Shown: positions 47,186 through 54,858, counted from the first letter of the stretch. The stretch is 64,000 nt of DNA from Thalassospira sp. MCCC 1A01428 (GCF_002115825.1 NZ_JFJZ01000003.1:124001-188000), one strand, 5' to 3'. Notes: generated by a model from the sequence alone, not told the origin. Program-made: numbers and translations.

Positions 47186-47200
47186 ATGCGTTTTACGCAT
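47186..47200 (+). promoter_or_regulatory. LysR-type dyad upstream of second AbcR-like sRNA
   Basis: ATGCG-TTTTA-CGCAT, followed by GG as in the first copy. TTGACA at 47216-47221 may be the -35 element; no clean -10 box is seen at standard spacing. Confidence 0.62.
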
Positions 47201-47257
47201 GGCAGAAAAAGCAATTTGACAGTGGTATTCGCCCGGTAAATCGCTATTTTCTCAATC

Positions 47258-47432
47258 GAACCGCAGCGGTGAACGCCGCACCGCGGTACAGAGTTTTCTC
47301 CCTGACCGTTTTTCGGTCTTAGCCGGGCGCCCTGCCCGGCTTACCCAGGGCCCCGAGAGGGGTCCTACGTCTCCCAGACGTGAAGCCTCCCTGATAAACT
47401 TGCCGGATACCCTGTGTATCCGGCTTTTTTTT
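47258..47432 (+). ncRNA. AbcR2-like sRNA, 3' part rebuilt by the integrative element
   Basis: Second tandem sRNA, about 175 nt. Hairpins: ACCGC-A-GCGGT, GACCG-N5-CGGTC, CCGGGC-N5-GCCCGG, CCCC-GAGA-GGGG, and CGTCT-CCC-AGACG (47368-47380), then CCTCCC. Terminator GCCGGATAC / GTATCCGGC (47402-47410/47416-47424) plus eight Ts. It shares the CGTCTCCCAGACGT and AAGCCTCCCTG core with the first copy. From 47371 rightward the sequence is repeated at 51421, so the 3' end and terminator now present probably came with the element. The 5' end is inferred. Confidence 0.7.
47371..47406 (+). repeat. attL (36-bp direct repeat)
   Basis: Starts with CTCCCAGACGTGAAGCCTCC and ends with TTGCCGG; identical to 51421-51456. 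It covers the 3' hairpin loop of the sRNA up to the first arm of its terminator. Confidence 0.9.
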
Positions 47433-47449
47433 GCCTTGTTACTGCCTCT

Positions 47450-47475
47450 GGGGACTAGCTGGGGACTAATTTGCA
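47450..47475 (+). repeat. Left arm-type integrase site
   Basis: A 26-bp sequence built of two GGGGACTA units (GGGGACTAGCT then GGGGACTAATTTGCA), identical to 51270-51295 and in the same orientation. Such tandem GGGGACT motifs commonly flank P4-type integrases. Confidence 0.7.
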
Positions 47476-47584
47476 GAAACTCGGTATGGTTTCCGAGGCA
47501 ATCGCACAGGCCGCTTAATGCTACGCTGGCAACCGTCCCGCTCTCTCACATACGATGTCGGAAAACCCTTCCGGCCCGGATTGT

Positions 47585-47780
47585 CGCCCCTTTTTTACGG
47601 ATACGAAAAATTCCCCCGCAAACCGGATAACCGCCCTTTTTTTCGGTTAATCGAAATTATCTGCTCCCCTGTCGCTCGCATGTGACTATGGAAAAATCTT
47701 CTCCCCCCTTTTTACGGCTTCCGAAAATTCGACGTTTCAACCGCCCCGCCCTTGCGTACCGCTTCTAAAAATTCGGCGCG
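47585..47780 (+). repeat. Imperfect repeats CCCTTTTTTACGG...CGAAAATTC
   Basis: Four related modules begin near 47587, 47634, 47703 and 47758. Each combines a CCC-T-run-ACGG/CGG half with a CGAAAATTC-like half; the last is degenerate. They lie in the non-coding left end of the element and may bind one of its HTH proteins or the integrase. Confidence 0.55.
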
Positions 47781-47807
47781 TCCCCACATGGTAAACTATA
47801 TGTGTCG

Positions 47808-47942
47808 CAACAGGTGATACCGTCAAAGCAGCAGTTTCGCGGTTTCAGTATTAAACATTAAGACCGTAAGGGCCGATTTGCGGGGAGAGATAATACCGGC
47901 TGTCTCAACAGGTGATACCGACAGTATTAAAATTTGATACCG
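47808..47942 (+). repeat. Iteron-like CAACAGGTGATACCG repeats
   Basis: The 15-mer is identical at 47808-47822 and 47906-47920; its TGATACCG core recurs at 47935-47942. They end just before the terminal HTH gene. Function unknown; possible replication, transfer or regulatory sites. Confidence 0.6.
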
Positions 47943-47946
47943 TGTC

Positions 47947-48342
47947 TTAATTTTCCGGTCGCCATCTTGCGTACTCTTTGGTTGGCAATTCATCCCCCAA
48001 TGGCTGATTAGTCAGAATCCATGTTGTCGCGTGACGGTTTTTGCGCGTGAATGTGCCTTTGACGGCTGCCTTGATCCAGCCAAGTCGTTCCAGTTCCTTA
48101 ATCGCCTTGTGTGCCGTATTGATCGAACAATTCAGACGCCCGGCAAGTTCCCGGACGGAGAAACTGATTTCGCCATTATTTCCGCCATCGTATCGGCGGC
48201 GAAATTCCATTAATGACACTTTCCCCGCAAGGGACATTTCGCGATAGGCGGGGCAGTTCATCTCGAAATGCTCCAGCTTCACAAAACGGCCTTGCTGATT
48301 GCGGCCATTAGGCAAAAGCTTCCGGCGTGTCCTGCTACCCAT
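47947..48342 (-). CDS. Helix-turn-helix protein of the element
   Basis: 131 residues. A central winged-helix-like segment, SFSVRELAGRLNCSINTAHK followed by AIKELERLGWIKAAVKG, resembles GntR/MarR-type reading heads. The N-terminus is basic (MGSRTRRKLLPNGRN). GGAGGG lies 8 nt before the ATG at 48342; the open frame continues to 48405 without a site. It is the last gene of the element's minus-strand operon, next to the repeat arrays it may bind. It could be a replication or transfer regulator. Confidence 0.78.
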   Translation of the reverse strand: MGSRTRRKLLPNGRNQQGRFVKLEHFEMNCPAYREMSLAGKVSLMEFRRRYDGGNNGEISFSVRELAGRLNCSINTAHKAIKELERLGWIKAAVKGTFTRKNRHATTWILTNQPLGDELPTKEYARWRPEN

Positions 48343-48405
48343 TCTGCCACCCTCCAGCATGACCGGAAAGGTGGCGGGGGCAATCACGCCCCCACCGCCA
48401 GACAA

Positions 48406-48687
48406 TCATTCCACGACCTCGATACGGGATTTCAGGACGTACCGGGCATGTGTGCCGGGATAAGGTCCGCCGTGCGGCTCATTCACCGTCTCGATATCAA
48501 GACCATATTCGGTCCTAAGGGTGAATATGTAGGCAGACCAGCGGGGGCCAGGATTGTCTATCGGCGTAACCCCGCGCTTTCCAGCCCTTAGCAACTCCGC
48601 AAGTGCCCATGCCACCCGGCCATTGGCAACACACGCCCAGCCTGCACCGGGCAAGCGAAAGCGGATAGTTTGCTTTGGATGTCTCAT
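48406..48687 (-). CDS. Small winged-helix-domain protein of the element
   Basis: 93 residues. GRVAWALAELLRAGKRGVTP with PIDNPGPRWSAYIFTLR and HARYVL matches small winged-helix proteins common on alphaproteobacterial integrative elements. Its ATG overlaps the stop of the upstream 53-residue ORF (ATGA), which supports translation in one operon. Role probably regulatory. Confidence 0.78.
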   Translation of the reverse strand: MRHPKQTIRFRLPGAGWACVANGRVAWALAELLRAGKRGVTPIDNPGPRWSAYIFTLRTEYGLDIETVNEPHGGPYPGTHARYVLKSRIEVVE

Positions 48688-48845
48688 TTCACACCCTCCA
48701 GCATTGCCCCGGCTATATCCGCCAGCGGAAACAGGAATTGTGCAAACGGGTAAGCTGCGTTAAACTGAGATTGTCTGATAGTTGAAAGACCCGTAGCCCG
48801 GATATCGCCCGCCAGCGATACCGGGCTTTTAATTTGAATCGCCAT
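48684..48845 (-). CDS. 53-residue hypothetical protein of the element
   Basis: ATG at 48845 overlaps the stop of the excisionase-like gene (TAATG), and its TGA overlaps the next ATG. It begins MAIQIKSPVSLAGDIRATG and ends ADIAGAMLEGVK. GGAGGG within the preceding gene lies 9 nt upstream. No family recognised; the double overlap is the main evidence that it is translated. Confidence 0.65.
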   Translation of the reverse strand: MAIQIKSPVSLAGDIRATGLSTIRQSQFNAAYPFAQFLFPLADIAGAMLEGVK

Positions 48846-49024
48846 TAGCTGCCCTCCTGATTTTCAGAAAGGCCTGCAAGCGCATACACCGATTGGCGTT
48901 TGATCAGGGTGCGACAGCCAATCTTGACCGCCTCCAGCTTCCCAGACTGAATTAGAAGATATGCTGTCGTACGACCGATAGATAGCAGCCGACATGTATC
49001 TGGAATTGAATATAACAACGTCAT
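48845..49024 (-). CDS. Excisionase-like HTH protein (AlpA/Xis type)
   Basis: 59 residues, beginning MTLLYSIPDTCRLLSIGRTT. The pattern (Ser-Ile-x-D-x-C-x-L-L-S-I-G-R-T-T-A-Y, then LIQSGKLEAVKIGCRTLI) is the MerR-like helix-turn-helix of small excisionase/AlpA proteins. GAGGTAACGAG precedes the ATG. It probably directs excision with the integrase and may regulate the downstream genes, with which it overlaps. Confidence 0.82.
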   Translation of the reverse strand: MTLLYSIPDTCRLLSIGRTTAYLLIQSGKLEAVKIGCRTLIKRQSVYALAGLSENQEGS

Positions 49025-49135
49025 CTCGTTACCTCATGTTTGAACGCATCATTGCGTGAACAAGAGGACTTTGACGGATTCAATTCGCAGCAAAAACTTG
49101 GGAAAAAGGGATTAATTAAATAATTTCGGGATTAA

Positions 49136-49948
49136 TTATTTGAGTAATTTTCCCCTCATTTCCCTTGCCGCTTTTATCAGCTCATCAACCCCGTAATCTC
49201 TTCGGATAGTGTCTTCCCTGAGAGGCATTCCTGCATCACTCAAATCTTCGGCAATAACGCTATAAATCGCTTTGTCACGTCTTGGCTCGTCGAGGTGCTC
49301 GTCAAGCCTTCCCGACATTGCTAATATAATAATCCGCTTATAGACAGGTGTTTTATCTTTTTTAGGGCGACCGATTTTCGACACCTCAGACACCTCCGAC
49401 ACTCCACAGTATTGATAGATATCGTTCTCGGCACCGACACAATCTCTATGAACGCGGCTACTGATCGGAAACATTGCAATCACAGCATCTGTTTTGAACT
49501 GGACATGCCCATACCAACCGCAAAAACCAAAATTTACTCGGCTGTATGGTTGCTGATAGCTCCACCCTTCGAACAACTCCCAAAATGTTTGGTCAATATC
49601 AATCAAGTCTTTTTCTGAAGGCCCCCACTCACCGTCACATGCAATGTCGGCATCATCTAATCCACGTGCGCCCAGCCTTCCCATAACAAGCGCTTTTTTC
49701 AATTCTGCTTCTTCATCGTAGAACATTTTGACAGTTGCCAATTCAGGAATCGGACCCGCTTTTTCTTCCCGACAGGCAAGAACATCATCATAACGAAACA
49801 TGTCTTCCAACGCTGGCGTTTTTAGAGGCGGCAACCCAAAAGCAATCCAGCGCAAGGCCTCATATATATTCATTGTCGGCTTAATAAAATTCTCTGCACT
49901 GGTTTCGTCGTAAAGAAAATTACTACCAGCTTGCGTATCATTCGTCAT
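49136..49948 (-). CDS. Unknown 270-residue protein of the element
   Basis: No family recognised. The N-terminal half has NIYEALRWIAFGLPPL, seen in other island proteins. The middle is Trp/Tyr/Phe-rich (FWELFEGWSYQQPYSRVNFG). A basic GRPKKDK AT-hook-like motif at ~200 is followed by a helical C-terminus with EDTIRRDYGVDELIKAA that could bind DNA. The ATG at 49948 with GGGACATCAA is used; a TTG four codons earlier overlaps the integrase stop region. It starts 12 bp after the integrase stop, so both may be cotranscribed. It is the only candidate cargo gene. Confidence 0.72.
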   Translation of the reverse strand: MTNDTQAGSNFLYDETSAENFIKPTMNIYEALRWIAFGLPPLKTPALEDMFRYDDVLACREEKAGPIPELATVKMFYDEEAELKKALVMGRLGARGLDDADIACDGEWGPSEKDLIDIDQTFWELFEGWSYQQPYSRVNFGFCGWYGHVQFKTDAVIAMFPISSRVHRDCVGAENDIYQYCGVSEVSEVSKIGRPKKDKTPVYKRIIILAMSGRLDEHLDEPRRDKAIYSVIAEDLSDAGMPLREDTIRRDYGVDELIKAAREMRGKLLK

Positions 49949-49960
49949 TTGATGTCCCAA

Positions 49961-51244
49961 TCAAACACTTGCCCCAGAACGTAACGGCACAACATTGTCC
50001 GATCCGCCCTCAAGCATCATCGACAGCCGATCCGCCCACCGCTGCAAGGCATCGCGTTTTTCCGGCCAGTATTCATGGGTGTTATAGGTGCCTTCCAGTG
50101 ACGGGGTGGCATGGTTCAACACCCGTTCGGCCACCTCTCTTGATACCCCCAGTATGGCAAAATTTGTCCGCACCGTCCGGCGGATATCGTGAAACACCCA
50201 GCCGGTCACACCACTTTCGCGGTCTATGATTTCCTTAAGCCGCCGGGTTCCCGCATAGGGCTTTTGTCCGTTGGAAGTAAAGACCGGGGCGGTGGGTGCA
50301 TCGGACAGGCGCGGCAAGTCTGCCAGAAGGCTTTCAAACAGGCCGGAAACCGGCACGATATGGTCGCGCTTGGATTTATTGCGTTCGCCGGGGATAACCC
50401 ATGCCATGCCACCCGCCGCTTGTGCCCCGTCCCGGCATCCTGCAAGTGCTGCATGACGGATTTCGTCCCATGTCATGCACCGGACTTCATCACGACGCTG
50501 CCCGGTCAGCATAAGCGTTTTCAGATAAGGCCCGGACGGATAGGGCAATCTGTCCGCCGCCTGCCAGATTGCAATCAGTTCGGCGTCCGAAAGGGTCCGG
50601 TTGCGCGGCTTTTCAATCTTGCGCCGTTTCACCGCCGCCGCCGGATTGGCATCAAGATATTCCCGTTCAATCGCCCAGTTGAACGCGGCAATCAGATTGC
50701 TACGTACCCGGTTCACTTGTGCGGTAAAGCCCTTGTCATTTTGCAAATGGTCCAGAAGAGCGACAATATCGGCACGGCGCAAATCCGAAAGCGGCAATCG
50801 CCCGATTATCGGGTAAACATGATTTTCAAACATGCGTTCGGTTTCAAGCCATTTGCGCTGGTTTTGCTTGCAATAGGCATCGACATAGCGACGCAAGAGG
50901 GACTCGACCGTCTGGGGGCGCTTGGCGGCTTGTTCGGCCTCTGCCCGCTGGCGGGCTTCCTTATCGGGCAGGTCGGTGCCTTCCTTGGCGCTTGCGGTGA
51001 TTTCCGCCGCCTTTTTCCGGGCACTGGCAAGGGTCATGCCGATTTTGGGGTCTGCCTGCACATAGCGGCCCAGTGTGACGCGCTTTTGATTTCCGGCAAT
51101 GGAATAGCGTACCGCCCACGAACAGGCCCCGTCACTCGACATTCGGAATACCAACCCCGCCCCGGAATCGTCGGTGACTTCCAGACGCCCTTTGGGCGGT
51201 GGTTTCAGGGTCGCAAGGAAACGGTCGGTAAGGCGCTTTCGCAT
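49961..51244 (-). CDS. int: Tyrosine-type site-specific integrase (P4/DUF4102 family)
   Basis: 427 residues. The N-terminal DUF4102 arm-binding domain begins KRLTDRFLATLKPPP and includes GAGLVFRMSSDGACSWAVRY and KRVTLGRY. A SAM-like core-binding domain lies at ~105-200. The catalytic domain has Arg in LMLTGQRRDEVR, HDIRR (His-x-x-Arg) and Tyr in LEGTYNTHEY. It recombines the 36-bp core at the sRNA 3' end. It reads inward from the right att site, with GGGGACTA arm sites just upstream of its start, allowing autoregulation. Confidence 0.95.
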   Translation of the reverse strand: MRKRLTDRFLATLKPPPKGRLEVTDDSGAGLVFRMSSDGACSWAVRYSIAGNQKRVTLGRYVQADPKIGMTLASARKKAAEITASAKEGTDLPDKEARQRAEAEQAAKRPQTVESLLRRYVDAYCKQNQRKWLETERMFENHVYPIIGRLPLSDLRRADIVALLDHLQNDKGFTAQVNRVRSNLIAAFNWAIEREYLDANPAAAVKRRKIEKPRNRTLSDAELIAIWQAADRLPYPSGPYLKTLMLTGQRRDEVRCMTWDEIRHAALAGCRDGAQAAGGMAWVIPGERNKSKRDHIVPVSGLFESLLADLPRLSDAPTAPVFTSNGQKPYAGTRRLKEIIDRESGVTGWVFHDIRRTVRTNFAILGVSREVAERVLNHATPSLEGTYNTHEYWPEKRDALQRWADRLSMMLEGGSDNVVPLRSGASV

Positions 51245-51269
51245 GGCCGGTCACTCCTGCCCCGTCTCC

Positions 51270-51295
51270 GGGGACTAGCTGGGGACTAATTTGCA
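51270..51295 (+). repeat. Right arm-type integrase site
   Basis: Identical to 47450-47475, 26 bp upstream of the integrase start. A 12-bp partial core copy, ACGTGAAGCCTC, lies further right at 51391-51402. Confidence 0.7.
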
Positions 51296-51420
51296 TCCGT
51301 TTCGCGACAATTGCATACAATTTCTGGCGAACGATAACGAACACTAAAGCCATGATATATTTATTTAAAACCGAACAAAAGCGAATTTTGACGTGAAGCC
51401 TCGAACGTTATATTTCATCA

Positions 51421-51456
51421 CTCCCAGACGTGAAGCCTCCCTGATAAACTTGCCGG
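51421..51456 (+). repeat. attR (36-bp direct repeat)
   Basis: Identical to attL. The match ends at GCCGG, after which the two terminator stems differ. Confidence 0.9.
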
Positions 51457-51482
51457 GCACATTTGTTGCCCGGCTTTTTTTT
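51421..51482 (+). pseudogene. Displaced original 3' end of the AbcR2-like sRNA
   Basis: After the att repeat comes a second, different terminator: GCCGGGCA / TGCCCGGC (51452-51459/51467-51474) plus eight Ts. Before integration this fragment probably completed the sRNA gene; it now lacks promoter and 5' half. Confidence 0.75.
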
Positions 51483-51654
51483 GTCCGGATTTTACTTACC
51501 TTCCTAATAGCCCTTTTATCCAGCGCTTCCCATGATCCGCCATGTTTTGCCCCGCACCTTATGACACGTAAGCGTGACCGTCTGTGTAAATGTCTGACTT
51601 GGCAGGCGCAGCAAGACCGATCACTATGGCGTCGCACATGGACAGGGCACAATT

Positions 51655-53037
51655 ATGAAGCATAACATTGGCGAATTCCTGTTTGGCAGGGCACCGGAAA
51701 GCAGCTTGCCCGAACGGGTCAGCGACGCCATTACGCGCCAGCAACGCGACAGCGAACAGTTGATTGGCTGGGTACAGCTTTTACTGGTGACGATATTTGG
51801 TACACTTTATGCCGTCGCCCCGAAAACAGCCATGAGCGACGGTTTCCACCCTGTACCGTGGGCGTTGGCACTCTATTTCCTGTTTACGTTTACCCGCCTT
51901 GCCCTGTCTTACCGTATTTTGTTGCCTGCCCCGGTTTTAACCCTGTCGGTGGTTGCCGATATCAGTTTGCTGATGGTGCTGATCTGGAGCTTTCATATCC
52001 AGTATATGCAACCTGCCAGCTTTTATCTGAAGGCACCGACAATGATGTATGTGTTCATCTTCATTGCCTTGCGCACCCTGCGGTTTGACCCGCGCTATAT
52101 TTTACTGGCGGGCGCGACAGCCGCCATTGGCTGGCTGGTACTGGTTTTATATGTGCTGTGGAGCGAGGGCGGCCACAGCATGATCACCCGTAATTACGTC
52201 ACCTATCTGACATCCAATTCAATTTTGATCGGGGCCGAGATCGACAAGATCATTTCCATTGTGATGGTTTCGGGGGTATTGGCGATTGCGGTTTTGCGGG
52301 CACAACGGTCGTTTAAGCGCGCCGTAAGCGAAGAAATCGCCGCACAGGATCTATCACGGTTTGTATCGCGCGAGGTCGCAGACAGAATAACCCATTCCGA
52401 ACATCAAATTCGCCCGGGCGACGGGGAAGCGGTAAATGCCACGGTCATGTTTACCGATATCGAAGGTTTTTCAACCGTATCAGAAACCCTGAGCCCAACC
52501 GAACTTGCCCATATGCTTAACGATTATTTCGGCGCCACCAGTGCCGTGATTGAAAAGTTTGGCGGGGTGATCACCCAGTTTCAGGGCGACGCCATGCTAA
52601 TTACATTTAACGCGGTCAAACCCGATGCCGATCATGGACAAAACGCCATTAATACAGCCCTTGAAATTCAACGCCTGTGCGAAACCACAACCTTTTGCCA
52701 TGGCGGCAAACTTAAAACCCGCTGCGGCATTAATACCGGCGACATTATTGTCGGTGCCATCGGATCGGAAAACAGGCTGACATTCACGGTTCACGGCGAC
52801 ACGGTAAATATTGCTGCCCGGCTGGAACCGCTAAACAAACAGTTTGGCACCTATATCCTTGCGACCGAAGCGACACTGGCCCATTGCGGCAATAATGCAT
52901 CAAGCAATACGCGCTGGAGCCAGCGCGGCGACGTTACGGTCAGGGGGCGCAGCCAGCCCACACCAATTTTCAGCACCGATTACCGTGAATATGGTGATGT
53001 TTTCGCCCCAAATCTGTCCGGCGTTACCACATCATAA
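51655..53037 (+). CDS. Membrane-bound class III adenylate/guanylate cyclase (paralogue 1)
   Basis: 460 residues. Six predicted membrane helices (~36-215) precede a class III cyclase domain (~255-440). Metal-binding Asp are D268 (MFTDIEGFS) and D312 (FQGDAML). The transition-state Asn and Arg are in GDTVNIAARLE (N385, R389). It should make cAMP or cGMP at the membrane. The next gene is a close paralogue with the same architecture. It lies just right of the integrative element, so it was originally the neighbour of the sRNA pair. DUF294-type cNMP-binding proteins elsewhere in the window could be effectors, but no direct link is shown. Confidence 0.9.
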   Translation: MKHNIGEFLFGRAPESSLPERVSDAITRQQRDSEQLIGWVQLLLVTIFGTLYAVAPKTAMSDGFHPVPWALALYFLFTFTRLALSYRILLPAPVLTLSVVADISLLMVLIWSFHIQYMQPASFYLKAPTMMYVFIFIALRTLRFDPRYILLAGATAAIGWLVLVLYVLWSEGGHSMITRNYVTYLTSNSILIGAEIDKIISIVMVSGVLAIAVLRAQRSFKRAVSEEIAAQDLSRFVSREVADRITHSEHQIRPGDGEAVNATVMFTDIEGFSTVSETLSPTELAHMLNDYFGATSAVIEKFGGVITQFQGDAMLITFNAVKPDADHGQNAINTALEIQRLCETTTFCHGGKLKTRCGINTGDIIVGAIGSENRLTFTVHGDTVNIAARLEPLNKQFGTYILATEATLAHCGNNASSNTRWSQRGDVTVRGRSQPTPIFSTDYREYGDVFAPNLSGVTTS

Positions 53038-53394
53038 ATCCCATAGCCTTGCATACCAGGTCACTTACCTGATGATGCAACGGCCAAACGGCCCTACATC
53101 ACCGTGCAAAATTTGAACAGGCACTGGCGATCTGGCATCTCCGTACCCCCCGCCGCCCAATCCTTCCGCTCGGCTATCCTGTGTCAGGCTGAAACGAACC
53201 CGACATAGCAACAGGGGCGACGTCATCGCCCCATACATGCTGTGGCGGTGTTGATTTTTCCCGGCATACCGTGATTTGCACCTGTGGGCACATAGCCCTG
53301 CACATTTGTATCAATGTCAGACTTGGCACGACGTACAAGACCAATCACTATGTGCCGATATTTCAGGTGGGATGGAATGGGATGGGAATATAAT
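53038..53394. other. 357-bp gap between the two cyclase genes, with a duplicated leader
   Basis: No gene. Its right end (about 53308-53350) resembles the leader of the first cyclase (about 51588-51628): both contain GTC-GACTTGGCA-like sequence followed by CAAGACC and ATCACTATG. So the tandem duplication included upstream DNA. Confidence 0.6.
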
Positions 53395-54774
53395 ATGACG
53401 AACAACATCGCCGAATTTCTATTTGGCAAGACATCAAAAAACAGCCTGCCAGAACGGGTCAGCAATGCGATTGCCCGCCAGCAAAGCGATAGTGAACAGC
53501 TGATTGGCTGGGTGCAGCTTTTACTGGTAACGATATTTGGCACACTATATGTCGTGGCCCCCAAAACAAACCTGCATGAAGGCATACAGCCCCTGCCCTG
53601 GGCCCTGGCGCTATATTTCCTGTTTACCTTTATCCGCCTTGCCCTGTCTTATCGCGTTCGTCTGCCCGCCGCGGTACTGACCCTTTCGGTCATCGCGGAT
53701 ATTACCTTGCTGATGATATTGATCTGGAGTTCACACATCCAGAATGATCAGCCTGCCAGCTTTTATCTGAAGGCACCGACGATAATGTATGTGTTCATCT
53801 TTATCGCGTTGCGCGCGCTGCGGTTTGATCCACGCTATATTTTGCTTGCAGGTGCCGGTGCCGCAACCGGCTGGCTGGTACTGGTTTTGTATGCCGTGCA
53901 AAGCAAGGGTGGCCAAAGCATGATCACACGCGATTACGTCACCTATCTTACATCCAATTCGATTTTGATCGGGGCCGAGATCGACAAGATCATTTCCATT
54001 GTGATGGTTTCCGGGGTATTGGCGATCGCGGTTTTGCGCGCACAACGGTCGTTTAAGCGCGCCGTAAGCGAAGAAATCGCCGCACAGGACCTGTCACGGT
54101 TTGTATCGCGCGAGGTTGCAGACAGAATAACCCTTTCTGAACATCAAATTCGCCCGGGCGATGGGGAAGCGGTAAATGCCACGGTCATGTTTACCGATAT
54201 CGAAGGTTTTTCAACCGTATCCGAATCCCTGAACCCTGCCGAACTTGCCCATATGCTTATCGATTATTTCGGCGCCACCAGTGCCGTGATTGAAAAGTTT
54301 GGCGGTGTGATCACCCAGTTTCAGGGCGACGCCATGCTGATCACATTTAACGCGGTCAAACCCGATGCCGATCATGGACAAAATGCTGTCAAAACAGCCC
54401 TTGAAATTCAACGCCTGTGCGAAACCACAACCTTTTGCCATGGCGGTAAACTTAAAACCCGTTGTGGCATTAATACCGGCGACATCAATGTCGGTGCCAT
54501 CGGATCGGAAAACAGGCTGACATTCACGGTTCACGGCGACACAGTAAATATCGCCGCCCGGCTGGAACCCCTGAACAAGCAGTTTGGCACCTATATCCTT
54601 GTATCCGAGACGACAATGGCCTGCTGCCAAACAACACCCGATGCGCCTCGCTGGACCCCGCGTGGTGACGTAACTGTGCGGGGCCGCAGCCAGCCCACAC
54701 CAATTTTTAGCACCGATTACCGCAGCCTTGATGTCGCGTTTCACCCTGTCCCGTCGGGAATAACCACATCATAA
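53395..54774 (+). CDS. Membrane-bound class III adenylate/guanylate cyclase (paralogue 2)
   Basis: 459 residues, same plan as paralogue 1: six helices and a cyclase domain with both metal Asp and the NIAARLE motif intact. The sequences are near identical from about TSNSILIGAEIDK to the catalytic core and diverge more in the N-terminal membrane part and at the C-terminus. One change near the active site is GDINVGAIG for GDIIVGAIG. GGGAATATAAT precedes the ATG at 53395; an open frame from 53314 is not needed. It is convergent with the sRNA array. Confidence 0.9.
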   Translation: MTNNIAEFLFGKTSKNSLPERVSNAIARQQSDSEQLIGWVQLLLVTIFGTLYVVAPKTNLHEGIQPLPWALALYFLFTFIRLALSYRVRLPAAVLTLSVIADITLLMILIWSSHIQNDQPASFYLKAPTIMYVFIFIALRALRFDPRYILLAGAGAATGWLVLVLYAVQSKGGQSMITRDYVTYLTSNSILIGAEIDKIISIVMVSGVLAIAVLRAQRSFKRAVSEEIAAQDLSRFVSREVADRITLSEHQIRPGDGEAVNATVMFTDIEGFSTVSESLNPAELAHMLIDYFGATSAVIEKFGGVITQFQGDAMLITFNAVKPDADHGQNAVKTALEIQRLCETTTFCHGGKLKTRCGINTGDINVGAIGSENRLTFTVHGDTVNIAARLEPLNKQFGTYILVSETTMACCQTTPDAPRWTPRGDVTVRGRSQPTPIFSTDYRSLDVAFHPVPSGITTS

Positions 54775-54858
54775 ACAAAGCGGGTTTCATCTGGCCCTTG
54801 TAACCCGGTTCCGGCACTGCCTGTTCCTGTACAAATCGCGATTTCGCCACAAAAGCAC

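Larger units (their letters stand above)
47371..51456. mobile_element. 4.05-kb integrative element inserted in the AbcR2-like sRNA gene
   Basis: Bounded by a perfect 36-bp direct repeat (47371-47406 and 51421-51456). It carries, all on the minus strand, a P4-type tyrosine integrase next to the right end, an unknown 270-residue protein, an excisionase-like 59-residue protein, a 53-residue ORF, a 93-residue winged-helix protein and a 131-residue HTH protein. About 500 bp of repeat-rich non-coding DNA adjoins the left end. No capsid, conjugation or relaxase gene is present, so it must move with outside help or only by excision/integration. It lacks obvious cargo unless the 270-residue protein is one. 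Confidence 0.88.

Noticed and set aside
47258-47432. 6S RNA, tmRNA or SRP RNA as identity of the sRNA at the att site
   Set aside because: No tmRNA tag or CCA arm, no SRP GGAAG tetraloop region, no long open-complex-like duplex of 6S; it resembles the upstream tandem copy and AbcR-type RNAs instead.
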